DNA from: Brachyhypopomus gauderio
Lineage: Eukaryota; Chordata; Actinopteri; Gymnotiformes; Hypopomidae
Direction of reading: 5' to 3'
Assembly (NCBI RefSeq): GCF_052324685.1
Contig: NC_135225.1
Location: 1,306,374-1,370,373 of the forward strand
Length of the DNA: 64,000 bases
The notes under the pieces are model-generated. The model saw nothing but the letters and a program-made list of their open reading frames with translations. It was not told the DNA's origin and did not search any database. The position numbers and the translations under genes are program-made. Positions 1-48,878 of the stretch are shown one piece after another. Position 1 is the first letter of the stretch. The number at the start of each line of letters is the position of its first letter.

Positions 1-31860
<31,860 letters not shown>

Positions 31861-33048
31861 ACTGAAGGAATACAAATCCCTCAGAACACGCTGAACTTGT
31901 AATGCCTAATTCAGAACTGTCCCGGAGTGGGTAAACCCTTGTACATACTGTACTGCACCTATTATGTACCGCAAGACTGACATGTGAGAGACGTCTGCAT
32001 TTTGTCCCTCGTCTGCCGCTGTGAAGGTCAAAACCTGTGGACTCAGAGCTTGAAACACAGTGTACCTGGGGAAGCAGTGCCACCTGGTGGTGACTGTAGG
32101 CAAGAACCACTGTCTGTTGCCAATGTGTCATTGTTGGTGTGTGTATGAGCGTGTGCGTGTGTGTTCGTGTTCCCATCCAGGCCTCCCACAGGAGGACTTT
32201 GTGGTAAAGCCTTTCAACGTTAAAAACAACTACAGTGCCTGTATGCCCTTTGTCTGTGTACCCGTTCTACTAATGGCAAGTTCTTATAAAACAAGCGCAT
32301 CGATATTTGACGAGAGGGAAAATTCTCTGAGTGTTGCATGGACCAACCCTGCTGACCTGTGAGGTTGGTCGTGTCAGACCGAGGCCAAAGACCGAGCCCA
32401 AGGCCTGCGAGCAGAAGAGCATCATCTTTTGGAGATTCAGAAGACCCAAGATGTAACTCCACCCAGCTTACCAAAATACGTAGAATCTTACGCACACACG
32501 GGGCGACCAGCTACTTCACGTTCCATCCATCGTACTCAAGTGGCTGTTTAGGAAATCTTTAAACGCCATGTTCTTGATCACACAAAGTGCATTTATGCTA
32601 TGAAAAGCATATTTCAACTCAGTGACTTTGGCTGTACCTCCAGTAGAATGAATGATCAATAATGTCTTGATCTTTATGCACTGAACTTTTGTGTTTTGTT
32701 TTTGTACTTATGGACTAAAGAACATGCAAACCTAGACAGTCCAAACGTTCAGCTGGAGGTTGAATTAGCAAATGACATACAGCTCACACCCATGTCTGAA
32801 TTATGTTCTCCTATACATTAGGTGTTCAATATGCAGTGTTAGACAATGACTTAGTGAACAGTTTTATAGCTGTGTACGTTTCATCTCTCATTTGCTAAAA
32901 TGTTCTCTCTGCTGTTGACACCTCACTGAGCCTCGACGCAAACGCAAACAGCTTTTTATTTTATTCTTGCATACAATAATAAACTTGCAGTCGGTCAAAT
33001 ATTTACTTTAGATTTTTAACAGCAAAGATTATGTACACTAACATTTTC

Positions 33049-33210
33049 TGTAATCAGAGTCACTTCTTGGGCACTTTGAGAAAGTAGTTGCCAAGTCAGA
33101 GCTGGTGGGACGTTTGTTAGACGCCATGGGCCTCAAAAACCTCAACATCTCTTTCATGAAGGAAGGCGTGTCCAACGTAAAGTGTGTATACTGTGTTATC
33201 TTAATCTTTT
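33049..33210 (+). other. Unassigned open stretch, possible exon or exon relic
   Basis: This frame is open between stops and reads as ordinary protein (HFEKVVAKSELVGRLLDAMG, then LKNLNISFMKEGVSNVK). It is preceded by a possible acceptor (GTAATCAG ending near 33057). It lies downstream of the first cep170 polyadenylation signal. I do not recognise the family, and no partner exon was found in the window. It may be chance, a relic, or a terminal exon of an unlisted transcript. Confidence 0.2.
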
Positions 33211-34337
33211 AGTTTGCTGCTTTGTGTATTTACATTAGTCAGGGAGGGGGGGGACAAACCCGCTTGCCTGGCCTTTCTTTGTGAATCTGTGTCTGTAGAG
33301 AGAGTATGTAACTAGGATCTGAAACAATAGTGAAGATAGGTACAGGACTAAACACTTAGGGTTTTTATGTTTGCTAAACGTATGATGTCACTACGTGCCC
33401 GGTATGGGAAATGTAGTTCTTGGGCCTTTTAGAAATGGACATCATTATGTAGCGTGTAGCGTGCTGGTGGCATTTTGCACATCCCGGAATTCTGTACACT
33501 AATGATGTGTGTTCAAACCCATACAGGGTACAAATAGACATGATACCAAAATCATAAGAGTTCATTCTTCTTTTCTTAGAACATTATTAGTGGGAGAGTC
33601 CCCTTACAGTAAAACAGTCCTACGACCAGCGTTTGGCAGTAAACCACTGATCACTCAGCATGTTCTGTAGGACGTGAAGCGGCACACATGCTTGTTGGTA
33701 CAGGGGTTTTATGTTTTTGTTTCAGTTTACAGATTTCTGTACCATATCATTTTCATGTTCCTCATTATTTATTTATTTTTTTGTTTATTATTGTTTATAA
33801 ACAATTGTTGCATCACGTTTTTTGTTTTCGGTTAATGGAACCTCACGTCTCAATAAAGGAGGAAATATTTCTGGAGTTATTTTGCTTTGGGGAACTTTGT
33901 TTGCGATCAGCATTTGAATAAAGATACTTGTCTAAATTAAACATTTCAGTAGCACAGCTTTTGCAGGATATTTATATTAAATTATTATATTTATATTATA
34001 ACATTTACCAGTACACAATTTTATTATACAGCAAAAGATGCTAGTTACCTTTGCTCATTTTCATCTGGTCACACTAGAGAGATCAACGAAAACATTATAG
34101 TAAAATAGAATCATACATTTTACTTTGTAAAAGATTCTCACAAATACATTTACATTGATATGTTTTGCAAGCTATGTATGCACTGTATTATTCAATAATA
34201 TGAAATGGTTACTTACATTTGTGCAAATTTATACAATAACTTGCTACATATTTAGTTATTAAACTTCTACAGAAAATACTGTTACTGAACATAGCTAAAA
34301 TAATGTAGTCAAATCATCACATTAATATGCCTACATA

Positions 34338-34340
<3 letters not shown>

Positions 34341-34414
<74 letters not shown>
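34341..34414. repeat. (AT)n microsatellite
   Basis: A pure AT run of about 74 bases lies just past the dync2li1 stop codon, in its probable 3' region. Confidence 0.97.
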
Positions 34415-34416
<2 letters not shown>

Positions 34417-34549
34417 TATATATATATGGTATATTTATGGTATATGTGTATTAGTAAGCATCATCAAGGATTTTTCAGCATAAAATGGAACAAAAACGCA
34501 CAGGTGTCAGACACTGGCGCTGAGTCTTTGGGGTGTTTCTACAGTGGGT

Positions 34550-39755
<5,206 letters not shown>

Positions 39756-40185
39756 CACGTCCCTCTTGTGGGTTTGATGTTCTGGGTGTTTTAGATGTCG
39801 GCCACTGAGTTAGAGCTGCTGATCACCCGTTACTGTTGCGAGGGGTTACGGCGCGATTTGATGACGTATTAACCAATTGATTTCTGGGAAATGTAGTTTC
39901 TCTTGTCGTAGCTCACGTTGGCCGCTGGTCTAAAAAAAACACGTTTGTTGTTGTGTGTAATATATCCAGCAATCAAAATTGAATTCTGACTATAATATTT
40001 CTCAGAGTGTACCTTTTGTTAATTGGTTTCCAATCCTAAAATCGAAAAACGTATAATTTCCCTATATTTTTAAATTAGGCCTATATAAAACACGAGGATG
40101 ATGTAGATGTCGTAGATAATAAATAACAGATAAACGGACCCGTTTGTAGCGCTTTCGTGCCAAACGGAAATCATGACAAATTATG

Positions 40186-40240
40186 AATGTTCAACTTATA
40201 TAGCGCCTTTCTAGATACTCAAGGTCGCTTTACAATTTTA
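40186..40240 (-). mobile_element. LINE 3' tail fragment
   Basis: Read on the - strand this is TTGTAAAGCGACCTTGAGTA followed by a CTAGAAAGGCGCTATATAAG-type end, a common teleost LINE tail. Only the last 50 or so bases are recognisable. Confidence 0.55.
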
Positions 40241-40332
40241 ACACAGGTACAACTCTTACACAATTATATGATGAACTGGAGTATATTTGGTCAAAGAATA
40301 AATCACTTCCACCACGCCATAATCACAGACAA

Positions 40333-41057
40333 AAGCCCTATCCGGACGGGATTAGTTTCTCAGGGGGTCCTGGGGTAATTTTCACTTTTACGGGGGGTCC
40401 TCTGTGATTTTAATCCCGTCCGGAACGAGCATGTCCGTGTTTTTCTCAGACGTCCTCAGAGAAAATTACAGGCGGAATTACCTACTGTTTTTCGCTGTAC
40501 TCCGTGGTCGTCTGGTAATTTTAGTCCCGTCCGGATCCACATGTCTGAGTTTATACATGCAGACATCACCTCGCGTTTAATAAAACAGCTACATGTCCAC
40601 TGCCACGCACCGTAGTTACACGTTGGGCGCGCGTTTTCACGGAGATCCACGTAAAGACAGCGGCGAGCGAAAATGGATTTACTGGATTTTTTAATGGATT
40701 TATTTTATTTTATTTAACGGATTTATTTAGCTATTTACATTCATTAGCGATTTTTTATAATGTGTTTTCTGTATTGGTTTAACAAAATAGCTTAACTTAA
40801 ACGGAGATCTTAAATGCTGAACTGAACAGTAGTAAAGTTAAAAGTTAAAAATGAATCATCAGAGTTGGCAGTGTGACATTATTAAACATGCTATCACGTG
40901 ACAAGGCGATGTCATGTGACCGAGAAAGCCAAAAACTCACGGGTCCTCCTGTTTTTTCAATTGCTGTCCGGATGCAAGAGTTTTATCACTGAGTACAAGG
41001 GTGAAATATTTTTCACAGACGTCCCCCTGAAAAACTAATCCCGTCCGGATAGGGCTT
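40333..41057. mobile_element. 725-bp non-autonomous DNA transposon
   Basis: Inverted ends begin AAGCCCTATCCGGACGGGAT on the left, and the right end is its complement (ATCCCGTCCGGATAGGGCTT). The match runs over about 25 bases and continues loosely. Inner copies of ATCCCGTCCGG occur at about 40410 and 40525. No target duplication is clear and no transposase is present, so the superfamily is open. Confidence 0.82.
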
Positions 41058-41081
41058 AAGGCAGTGTGCCCTTACTACAGC

Positions 41082-41376
41082 CAGGGTTGCCAACTTTTGA
41101 CGTTCGCTTGGAGTGAGATTTTAACCTGGAGCCGGTGGCGAGTGTATTTTGTTGAGCGGGGGTGGCGAACGTAAAATGGACAGATTCAGTGTTATATCGC
41201 CGGTGGATGGCGCCAGAGCTAGCGAACTAGTACGTATTGAATCATATATGTGGATCTGAGGTAAATAAACTGGATATTTTTTTTCGGCGTGAGATATCGG
41301 AAGTGTGGCGTGAGAGCGTGTGAAAACGATCAAATGCGTGTGTCTCACGCTCAATGCGTGAGAGTTGGCAACCCTG
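41082..41376. mobile_element. 295-bp MITE (hAT-like ends)
   Basis: The ends are CAGGGTTGCCAACTTTTGAC and, inward from the right, CAGGGTTGCCAACTCTCACG. TACAGC flanks both sides (41076-41081 and 41377-41382). It starts only 24 bp after the previous element. Confidence 0.8.
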
Positions 41377-42028
41377 TACAGCTATGATATTTCGTAAGGA
41401 AACAACAGTCAACAGTAATGTATGCTTGTAGGCACTACCTATCTAAGTACACTGTAAAAATATTTCCCTTTGTAATCCTTACAGTACTAAGCAGTAATGT
41501 GCAGCTAAGATACTGCAGTCTTTTGTGCTGTGTCTTCTAGCTTTAGCGTGTTCCCTAATCCCTGTACTTATAAGACACACATTTGATATCACTGAATATG
41601 GTTATAATGACAAAATGAGAACTCTGAGTCTGTCTACACGCACCCTGTTTACTGCAGCCTGTGACTTTAAATTGAGCAAATTACAAATTTTGCATTTACT
41701 CTAAAAAAGATAAATTACATTCTTGTAAACATTGAACCTCCACATTTTTGTAAAATATAATATCTAAATTCACACTGGTCATCATTTAATATGTTATATA
41801 TTATCAACACTAAACAAGTATGATAAGCTACACAGAGAAATATGAATGACCTCTGAACAAATTGTATTATCAGATAGTTTAATCAATTGAGTTTTAATTG
41901 ATATTGCCCTGTTACAAAGACACTGTATATACAAACAACATAACACCAAGGACATAAAAAAAACCCCCATAAAAACACACACAAACACGCACACAGCCAC
42001 ACACACACACACACGCACGCACACAAGA

Positions 42029-45000
42029 TTAGCGTCTAACGAGGTAATCTCGTATCTTGAAGCTGATAATGCCCAGCAGCACAAGGGCAGGCAGGAAGGC
42101 GTAGAGGAGGATGAAGTCCTGCGTGTAGCGTGAGAGAGCCCCGGGGTAGCCCTGCTCGATCACCAGATCGCCATCCTTTATTAAACACGCTTCTGGAGAA
42201 CCACCAGGCAAACCTGTGACACAGCAGGAGAGTGTCAGGACGATGACAGGGGCTGTTTGTGTTTAACCACTGCTGATTAAAACATGTCTGATGTGAGAGG
42301 GAAGGAGAAGGTCTTACTACACGTGAAGTTCAAACCGTGGAACTCAGTGACTATGAGGAGTTCGCAGCCGTACTTCTGAAAGGTGAGGTAACTTAACCAC
42401 TGGAACAACACTGGCATGTGGTGAGTGCTCCTGTTCTCACGAGGGCAGAAACATCCATGAAACATCTACTGCAGCAGGTCCAGATAATGACTCCGATATC
42501 GGGGCACGTAGAAATCATAATCATAATATGATGTTACCTGAGGAAGCCAGAGCCCACCATGATTCCAGCAATGTTGAGTAAGGCCACGCCACTGTTGACC
42601 ATGTTGGGGTCTTGAATGACCCCTAGAAGAACCAGCGTCAGGAGTTCCCCCGTGATGTGGGGCACCATGATGACAGCTGTAAAACACATGAACCGCCAGG
42701 GATCTGGGTTCATGCCCACGGTCCTGAGATATACACAAACACACAGATTGAAAGGGTACAGAATGTAAACAAAACACCTCATAAGCACATGCTAAGTGCT
42801 GAGCAGCACGTGTTTGGTGGCTCGTCTTTACAGTCCTGCCCCATAGTTACCCAGTCCTCACCTTTCCCTCACTACAACTTTCCCCGGTAGAAGCTCATTA
42901 GGCTGAAGTTCAGACATCATGCCACATGTGAACACGACACACACCCACAGAGGCAAAAAGACAGACTCACCAGTAGAGGAAGGATGTGAATATAAACACA
43001 CTGATGATACTGAAAGGGAAGATGTGGATGATGTAGGCCAGAAACATCTGCCACCTCTGATACAGACCATCTTTACTCTCTTGGTCCGCTATGGCCCTCA
43101 GAGCAGGAACTGCAGACACCAAAAATGATGTTTCATACATGGATTAAGGTGACGAAAATAAACCAATAATCAACAAGCTAATAATGTGTCATTAAGGTGT
43201 GCATAAAATATCAAACATTTGGCTTTCTTTCTGTAGCAGGTGCTATGTACACATATTTCATTTCACTCACATACCTTTTAAATATATTTGAGGGTACTGT
43301 CTTTTTAAGATATATTAAGATAACAATCTTATCTTAATATATATTGTTATACCAGCATTACACTATTGCAGTTAAATACTTTGGAAGCTGAATCAGATCA
43401 TATGAAGAGAAAGGTTAAAATACAGTAGCACAGATCTATGATAAGGCTGAATCATGAGCTCAAGGCCAGCCAACATTTATAGAAAAGCAAGAATGCTGAC
43501 AGGTTGGTTACTTCACTAAAGATGACCTTGAGTTTATCTCCAGTGAACACAGACAGAGGAGACGAACTCCCAGCCATGGAACCACCATATCAACTTGAAG
43601 AGTTTGACCACCAAACTCTCCTAATTTTTACTCTTGGGCTAAAGGTCGTGAAGAAAATGCGTTTCACACAAAACAAACCTTAGTTTGCACTATAATGTCC
43701 TCCAGGTGAGAGGATCTCATTTGAAAATGCTTTACTGAGTTGTAGTTGGAATAATTTCAGTTCTTCATGCATTGCAGGACCATTTCAGAATGAGTCCGAA
43801 GTCCCGCTGTTGTTAAACGGGCTGTTTGTGGGCCACAGGCTGCATGTTATGCTTGTTAAGTGACACTCAGTAAAGTCGTGTGGGTATTACTTAAACTTTT
43901 GACTAAAGAAAAGAGCATGAGTGACACATGTGTGTTACAGTTTGTCTTACAGTTTGCATAGCCCACGTATATGAAAGAACTCTGGGATTGACTATTGATA
44001 AGAGTGATGACACTTACACAGGGCCACAGCGTTGAGCATGCCAGTGTATGGAGACGCACCCACACACTGGTATATAATCCCTATCCGGTCTTGTACTGCA
44101 CCCTTAGTGACGTCACTGTCAAGGTTCATAACAAAGAAAGCCACAAAGAGCCCGTAGATGAGATTCTGAGAGAGACGCATGAGAACCCCCATCCTGTCCC
44201 GAGACAGGTTCCTTACAGTCCTCCTAGAGACAGATTTAGAGACGGAGGGAGGCAGAGGGTGAGAGATGGAGAATTATTTGGTCACAAAGTGCTGTTAGAT
44301 CTGGTACAGGCCAATAATGTAACCTCACCTGAGAAGAACGCCCAGTTTTGACACACAGTTGGGGGATTCTTTGCTCTTGAAGGGGATGATGGACTTGTCG
44401 GGAAGCTGATAGCTCTCATCAATCCTGCGCACTATGTTCTGATAGATCTCTGAGCTCTGATATGCTGAGGTTATGTCATGCATCCTCCTGTAGGTGGCAG
44501 CCTCCCTCTCACTACAGCGTGTGTCCACAGAGGTGAGGTCAACTGGTAGACAATAGAGTGACTAAATTATGACAGTGATTGTATCATCTCCAGACTGAAC
44601 AACCATCTTGAAGAGTTACTATAGTTCACACAAGTAGAAGGCTTGTTTCTTCTGTTATGAACTGAAGTAACCTTAACACTGTTATGAACTAAATTAACCT
44701 TAACACTGTCATGAACTAAAGTAAACGTAACGCTGTTTTGAACTAAAGTAACATTAACACCGTTTTGAACTAAAGTAAACATAACACTGTTTTGAACTAA
44801 AGTAACCTTAACACTGTTTTAAACCAAAGTAAACACAGTTTTGAACTAAACTAACATTAACACTGTTTTAAACTAAACACAGTTTTGAACTAAACTAACC
44901 TTAACACTGTTTTAAACTAAACACAGTTTTGAACTAAAGTAACCTTAACACTGTTTTAAACTAAAATAAACTTAATAGTGATGCTAATCATACAATATTC

Positions 45001-48000
45001 AACCCTTTCAAATAATAGCTAAGGACCGGCGCCTATTTGTTTATCTCTGTGTTCTCTGTCTCTTTTCTCTGTCTCTGTATTATCTGTCTCTGTTATTATT
45101 AGTAGTTTTTGTATTAGTTATAATACTATACCATTCCATGTTTGACATTTTTGTGAAGAATAACGTATTTTGCTATTTGACATTAAACTTCATAAAGGAG
45201 ATGGAGAAGACAGGGGGAATATAGAGAGATGTGGAAGATGTGTGCATGAAATCCTTAATTAAGGTCACAATACCATAAATATCAAAGGGGTTGCAATACT
45301 CAGGACACTCATAACCACAGCTACTGAAGAAATCCACCATCTCCTCAGGCTGCCCACAAAACACCAGCTCTCCACAGCTCATAATGGCTATTCTGCTGAA
45401 GACCTGTGGGCAGAAAGAGACAGTCCTGGTGATTACTGACTCCTGACCTTGAGACTTCACCTTCCCTGATAACCCATCTACATTTATGACTAGGACATGT
45501 GACTATTATGGTATTTGATATGAAGGACATCTAGGTTGCTGGCTTGCCTGTCAAGCCAGTTTATTACCGTGCCAATGTGTGTTTTCTAGCAACTTCACAG
45601 CATATTTGCACTTACTCTGAAGAGCTCTGATCGGGGTTGGTGGATGGTCACTATGACAATACGGTCCCTCTTGGCTAACTCTGCCAGCAGCACTACAATT
45701 TGATTGGCTGTCATGCTGTCCAAGCCTGTGGTTGGCTCGTCCAGGAGGATCACCTCTGTGACGGCACAAGGCAGAAAGTTACAAACACAAGGAAGTTGAG
45801 AGGGGTGAAAATTCCACTCTGTGTCCTCCTTAGGAAACTTTTTGAAGATTATCATTTGACGCATTAATTCATTAAATTAATAGAACAATTAATAGGTTTG
45901 TCTTTGTCTAAAGTTAGTGCCAAATTAATTGCATGATTAATTCATTTCTTGCTTGATTGGAGAAAGCAAATGATGAAAAGCCTTTATAATTGGTCGTGTG
46001 TGTGTTCAGTTAAAAAGGGGCTTGACTAATCCTTGGTCCACAATCCCTGGGTGACCCCCCAGTCCAAGGAACCAGATAAAGTATCCCAGAGGCCCCCTCG
46101 TGGGACGCAGCTTTAATCCCATACTTATGATAACTCTGTCTTTCACTCTTTTAATAGACTCCTGCTCTCAGTCTGTGTCTGCTATGCTGGACAATCCGGG
46201 TCTGTGCTAACATTCCTCTACTTCTGGGCAAAAGTATGGGGAAAAATGTAAAAGCCATTTTTCACCAATAATTTTTGTGGATACAGCATTCAGAAACACG
46301 CTTTTCCACAACATAAAAACCCAACAAGTCCATGTTGTTATAGGTACAGGCCAGGCACACGGTTATTGAGCAGGCAGCTGAAAGGGCAGTCTGGGGTGCT
46401 CACTGGGGTCCTGCAGCAGTTGACTGGCGATCGACACCCTCCTCCTCTCGCCTCCAGAGATGCCGGGGAAGATCCGGCCGCCGATGACACTGCGGGCCAC
46501 GTGGGTGAGGCTCAGTTCCGCCATGACTCCATCCACCTGGGAACAGAACAACATTAGGCCCGACCCAAACACAACACAGCGTCCGTGGGTCCAGGCCCAC
46601 CCTCAACTCAGCAGCAACACGGCCTAAATCACCTTCTTGCGGATAGCTTGGGCGGAGTGGCGCCTCAATGCCAGCTGGGCCGTGAATGTCAGCGTCTCCT
46701 CTACGGTCAGGTAGCTCAGGAGACTGTCACTCTGAGAACCGGAGAGGAAGCGATAGTGCCCATTAGAGATGTACGGCAAGGAAATGTCTTCACACAAACA
46801 GAATGCAACAGAGCGTGACAGTCACTCATCACAGGACCCAGTGGAGGGGGCGCAAATGGCCTTTCTATTTTCATCAGGGCTTTAAAACTGAAATTTAACT
46901 TCCTGATCCAGACACATTTTTGGATTCTTACTATTGACTAAACGTAAATGAAGAGTGGACACACTATATCATCCATACTATATCACCCATACTATATCAT
47001 CCATACTATATCACCCATACTATATCATCCACACTATATCATCCATACTATATAACCCATACTATATCATCCACACTATATCATCCCTACTATATCACCC
47101 ATACTATGTCCTCCATACTATATCACCCATACTATATCATCCACACTATATCATCCCTACTATATCACCCATACTATATCATCCACACTATATCATCCCT
47201 ACTATATCACCCATACTATATCATCCACACTATATCAGCCACAATATGGGCCATATTAGTAATATGGGTAACCCTTTACTCAAATTCTATGTAATAATAC
47301 TAACATATCCATGTCATCAACATGTTATATCAGATAATCATAATGCATATATGTGTCATAAGACTAATGATAAATGTATTAATTGGTCCTCCATGTCAGG
47401 TATGTCAGGTAGTAACAGACTTGCTAAAGGGGGCTCAGTCCTGACTACTGGAAAGAGTGTCACATGAACAGATCATAATCAATGTCACGTTTTTAAGACA
47501 CTTTTAACAGTATTGTTCCCAATATTTGATTCCATGTGCCGTTTCTGTTGGATATGCCCAAATAGGTCACCAAACCTGTCCAGTTGAGCAGGTCTATGTT
47601 TGAGAGGTCATAGACCCTTCAAGCACTCAGTTACATATTGAAATACATCAGTAGTGCTGCTTTATATTACGATTACTGTTATGATTATATTATGATTATT
47701 AATATACATTTGTGAATGTATATATTATATCACTGAATATGTGAATATGATATAATGGTATATAATGTTTTTAATATTGCAGGTACATTCCTACACTATA
47801 TTTTTACATTTGCTATTGATGAGCAATCAATACCAGATTTTAAAATTCTGTATTTGTTTCTGATCTGTTTGTAACATGTAAATATCAAGGAAATGCTTGC
47901 ATTATATCATGATATTTGCCATGACATTTTTGTCTACATCAACAGCAATTTTTAAGAATCTTAATATGTTGAATACATTATTTAGTGTTATAGTTCTTAC

Positions 48001-48841
48001 AGTATAAAATATGTGTAATTACAAACTTGATAAGACTACAATACACTTAGCAAAAATTAACAAAACTACATTTAGCAAATTAACATAACATAAACCATTA
48101 TATTTTCAAACATGTCAGCCATATTTGAGTGCCAGATGAATATGTATATAAGTGTGGTTATGTTCCCTCACATATTAAAATAGATATTATGTAGTTACTA
48201 ATGGCCCTGAATCCAAAAATGAAGATGTGTTCTGGACTAATGTCATTTAGAAGCTCTAACTAACATGGAACATGAATATGTAGCCTGTGAATTCGTTTAG
48301 ACTAGGTAAGAACCTACAGTTATTTGGGTGTAGGAGACTTAGAACAACTTTATCTTTATGATATCAAGTATACTGATTTATATTTAAGTTCTTACCATAA
48401 GTTCTTAATATAAGTTCTTACCATAAGTTTCAGCACTGTTTGAAGGGCTATTTCTGTCTCCCTGTGTTTAAATAATGACTTCATGCTCTAATATCACAAA
48501 TTCCAACTTAGCCCATGAGAATATAATTAATGACTGGCTTAATTTACAGCCCCCAGGAGTCCTGCCGTTATCTGAAATAATGTAAGTGATTACTCCAAAT
48601 GAGTACAGTCTCTTCACGATGATTTAATTGTGTGGTGGACACACATGGCTCGTTCAGAGGAAGATTAGGAAGGAGCACTGAAACTTCACCACCCTCAGTC
48701 TTGACTTTATTGAGTGTGTAAAAGTTTACTGTGCGACTTTGCAGACGTAGAAACACAGATCACTACCCCTAACCCACTTCTGTCATTGGCTGTAGGTTCA
48801 CAGGGCAAAGGTCAGCACTGTATTAGGCAGCAACACACACA

Positions 48842-48878
<37 letters not shown>

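Larger units (their letters stand above)
31861..34549. other. cep170 3' UTR and convergent spacer to dync2li1
   Basis: The stop of cep170 ends at 31860 (+) and that of dync2li1 lies at 34550 (-). A good AATAAA for cep170 is at about 32988; further AATAAA motifs lie near 33852 and 33918. A TTTATT at about 34019 could serve dync2li1 on the other strand. The rest is AT-rich. A 50-codon open stretch at 33049-33210 is listed separately. Confidence 0.6.
39756..42028. other. dync2li1 promoter region and abcg5 3' flank
   Basis: The gap lies between the dync2li1 start and the abcg5 stop, both genes on the - strand. It holds a LINE tail and two MITEs, listed separately. A possible ATTAAA signal for abcg5 reads on the - strand at 41878-41883, about 150 bp past its stop. 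The 39756-39930 part should contain the dync2li1 5' UTR and core promoter. No further gene was seen. Confidence 0.6.

Noticed and set aside
40333..41057. piggyBac or Kolobok assignment for the 725-bp element
   Set aside because: No TTAA duplication is present at the borders, so the superfamily was left open.
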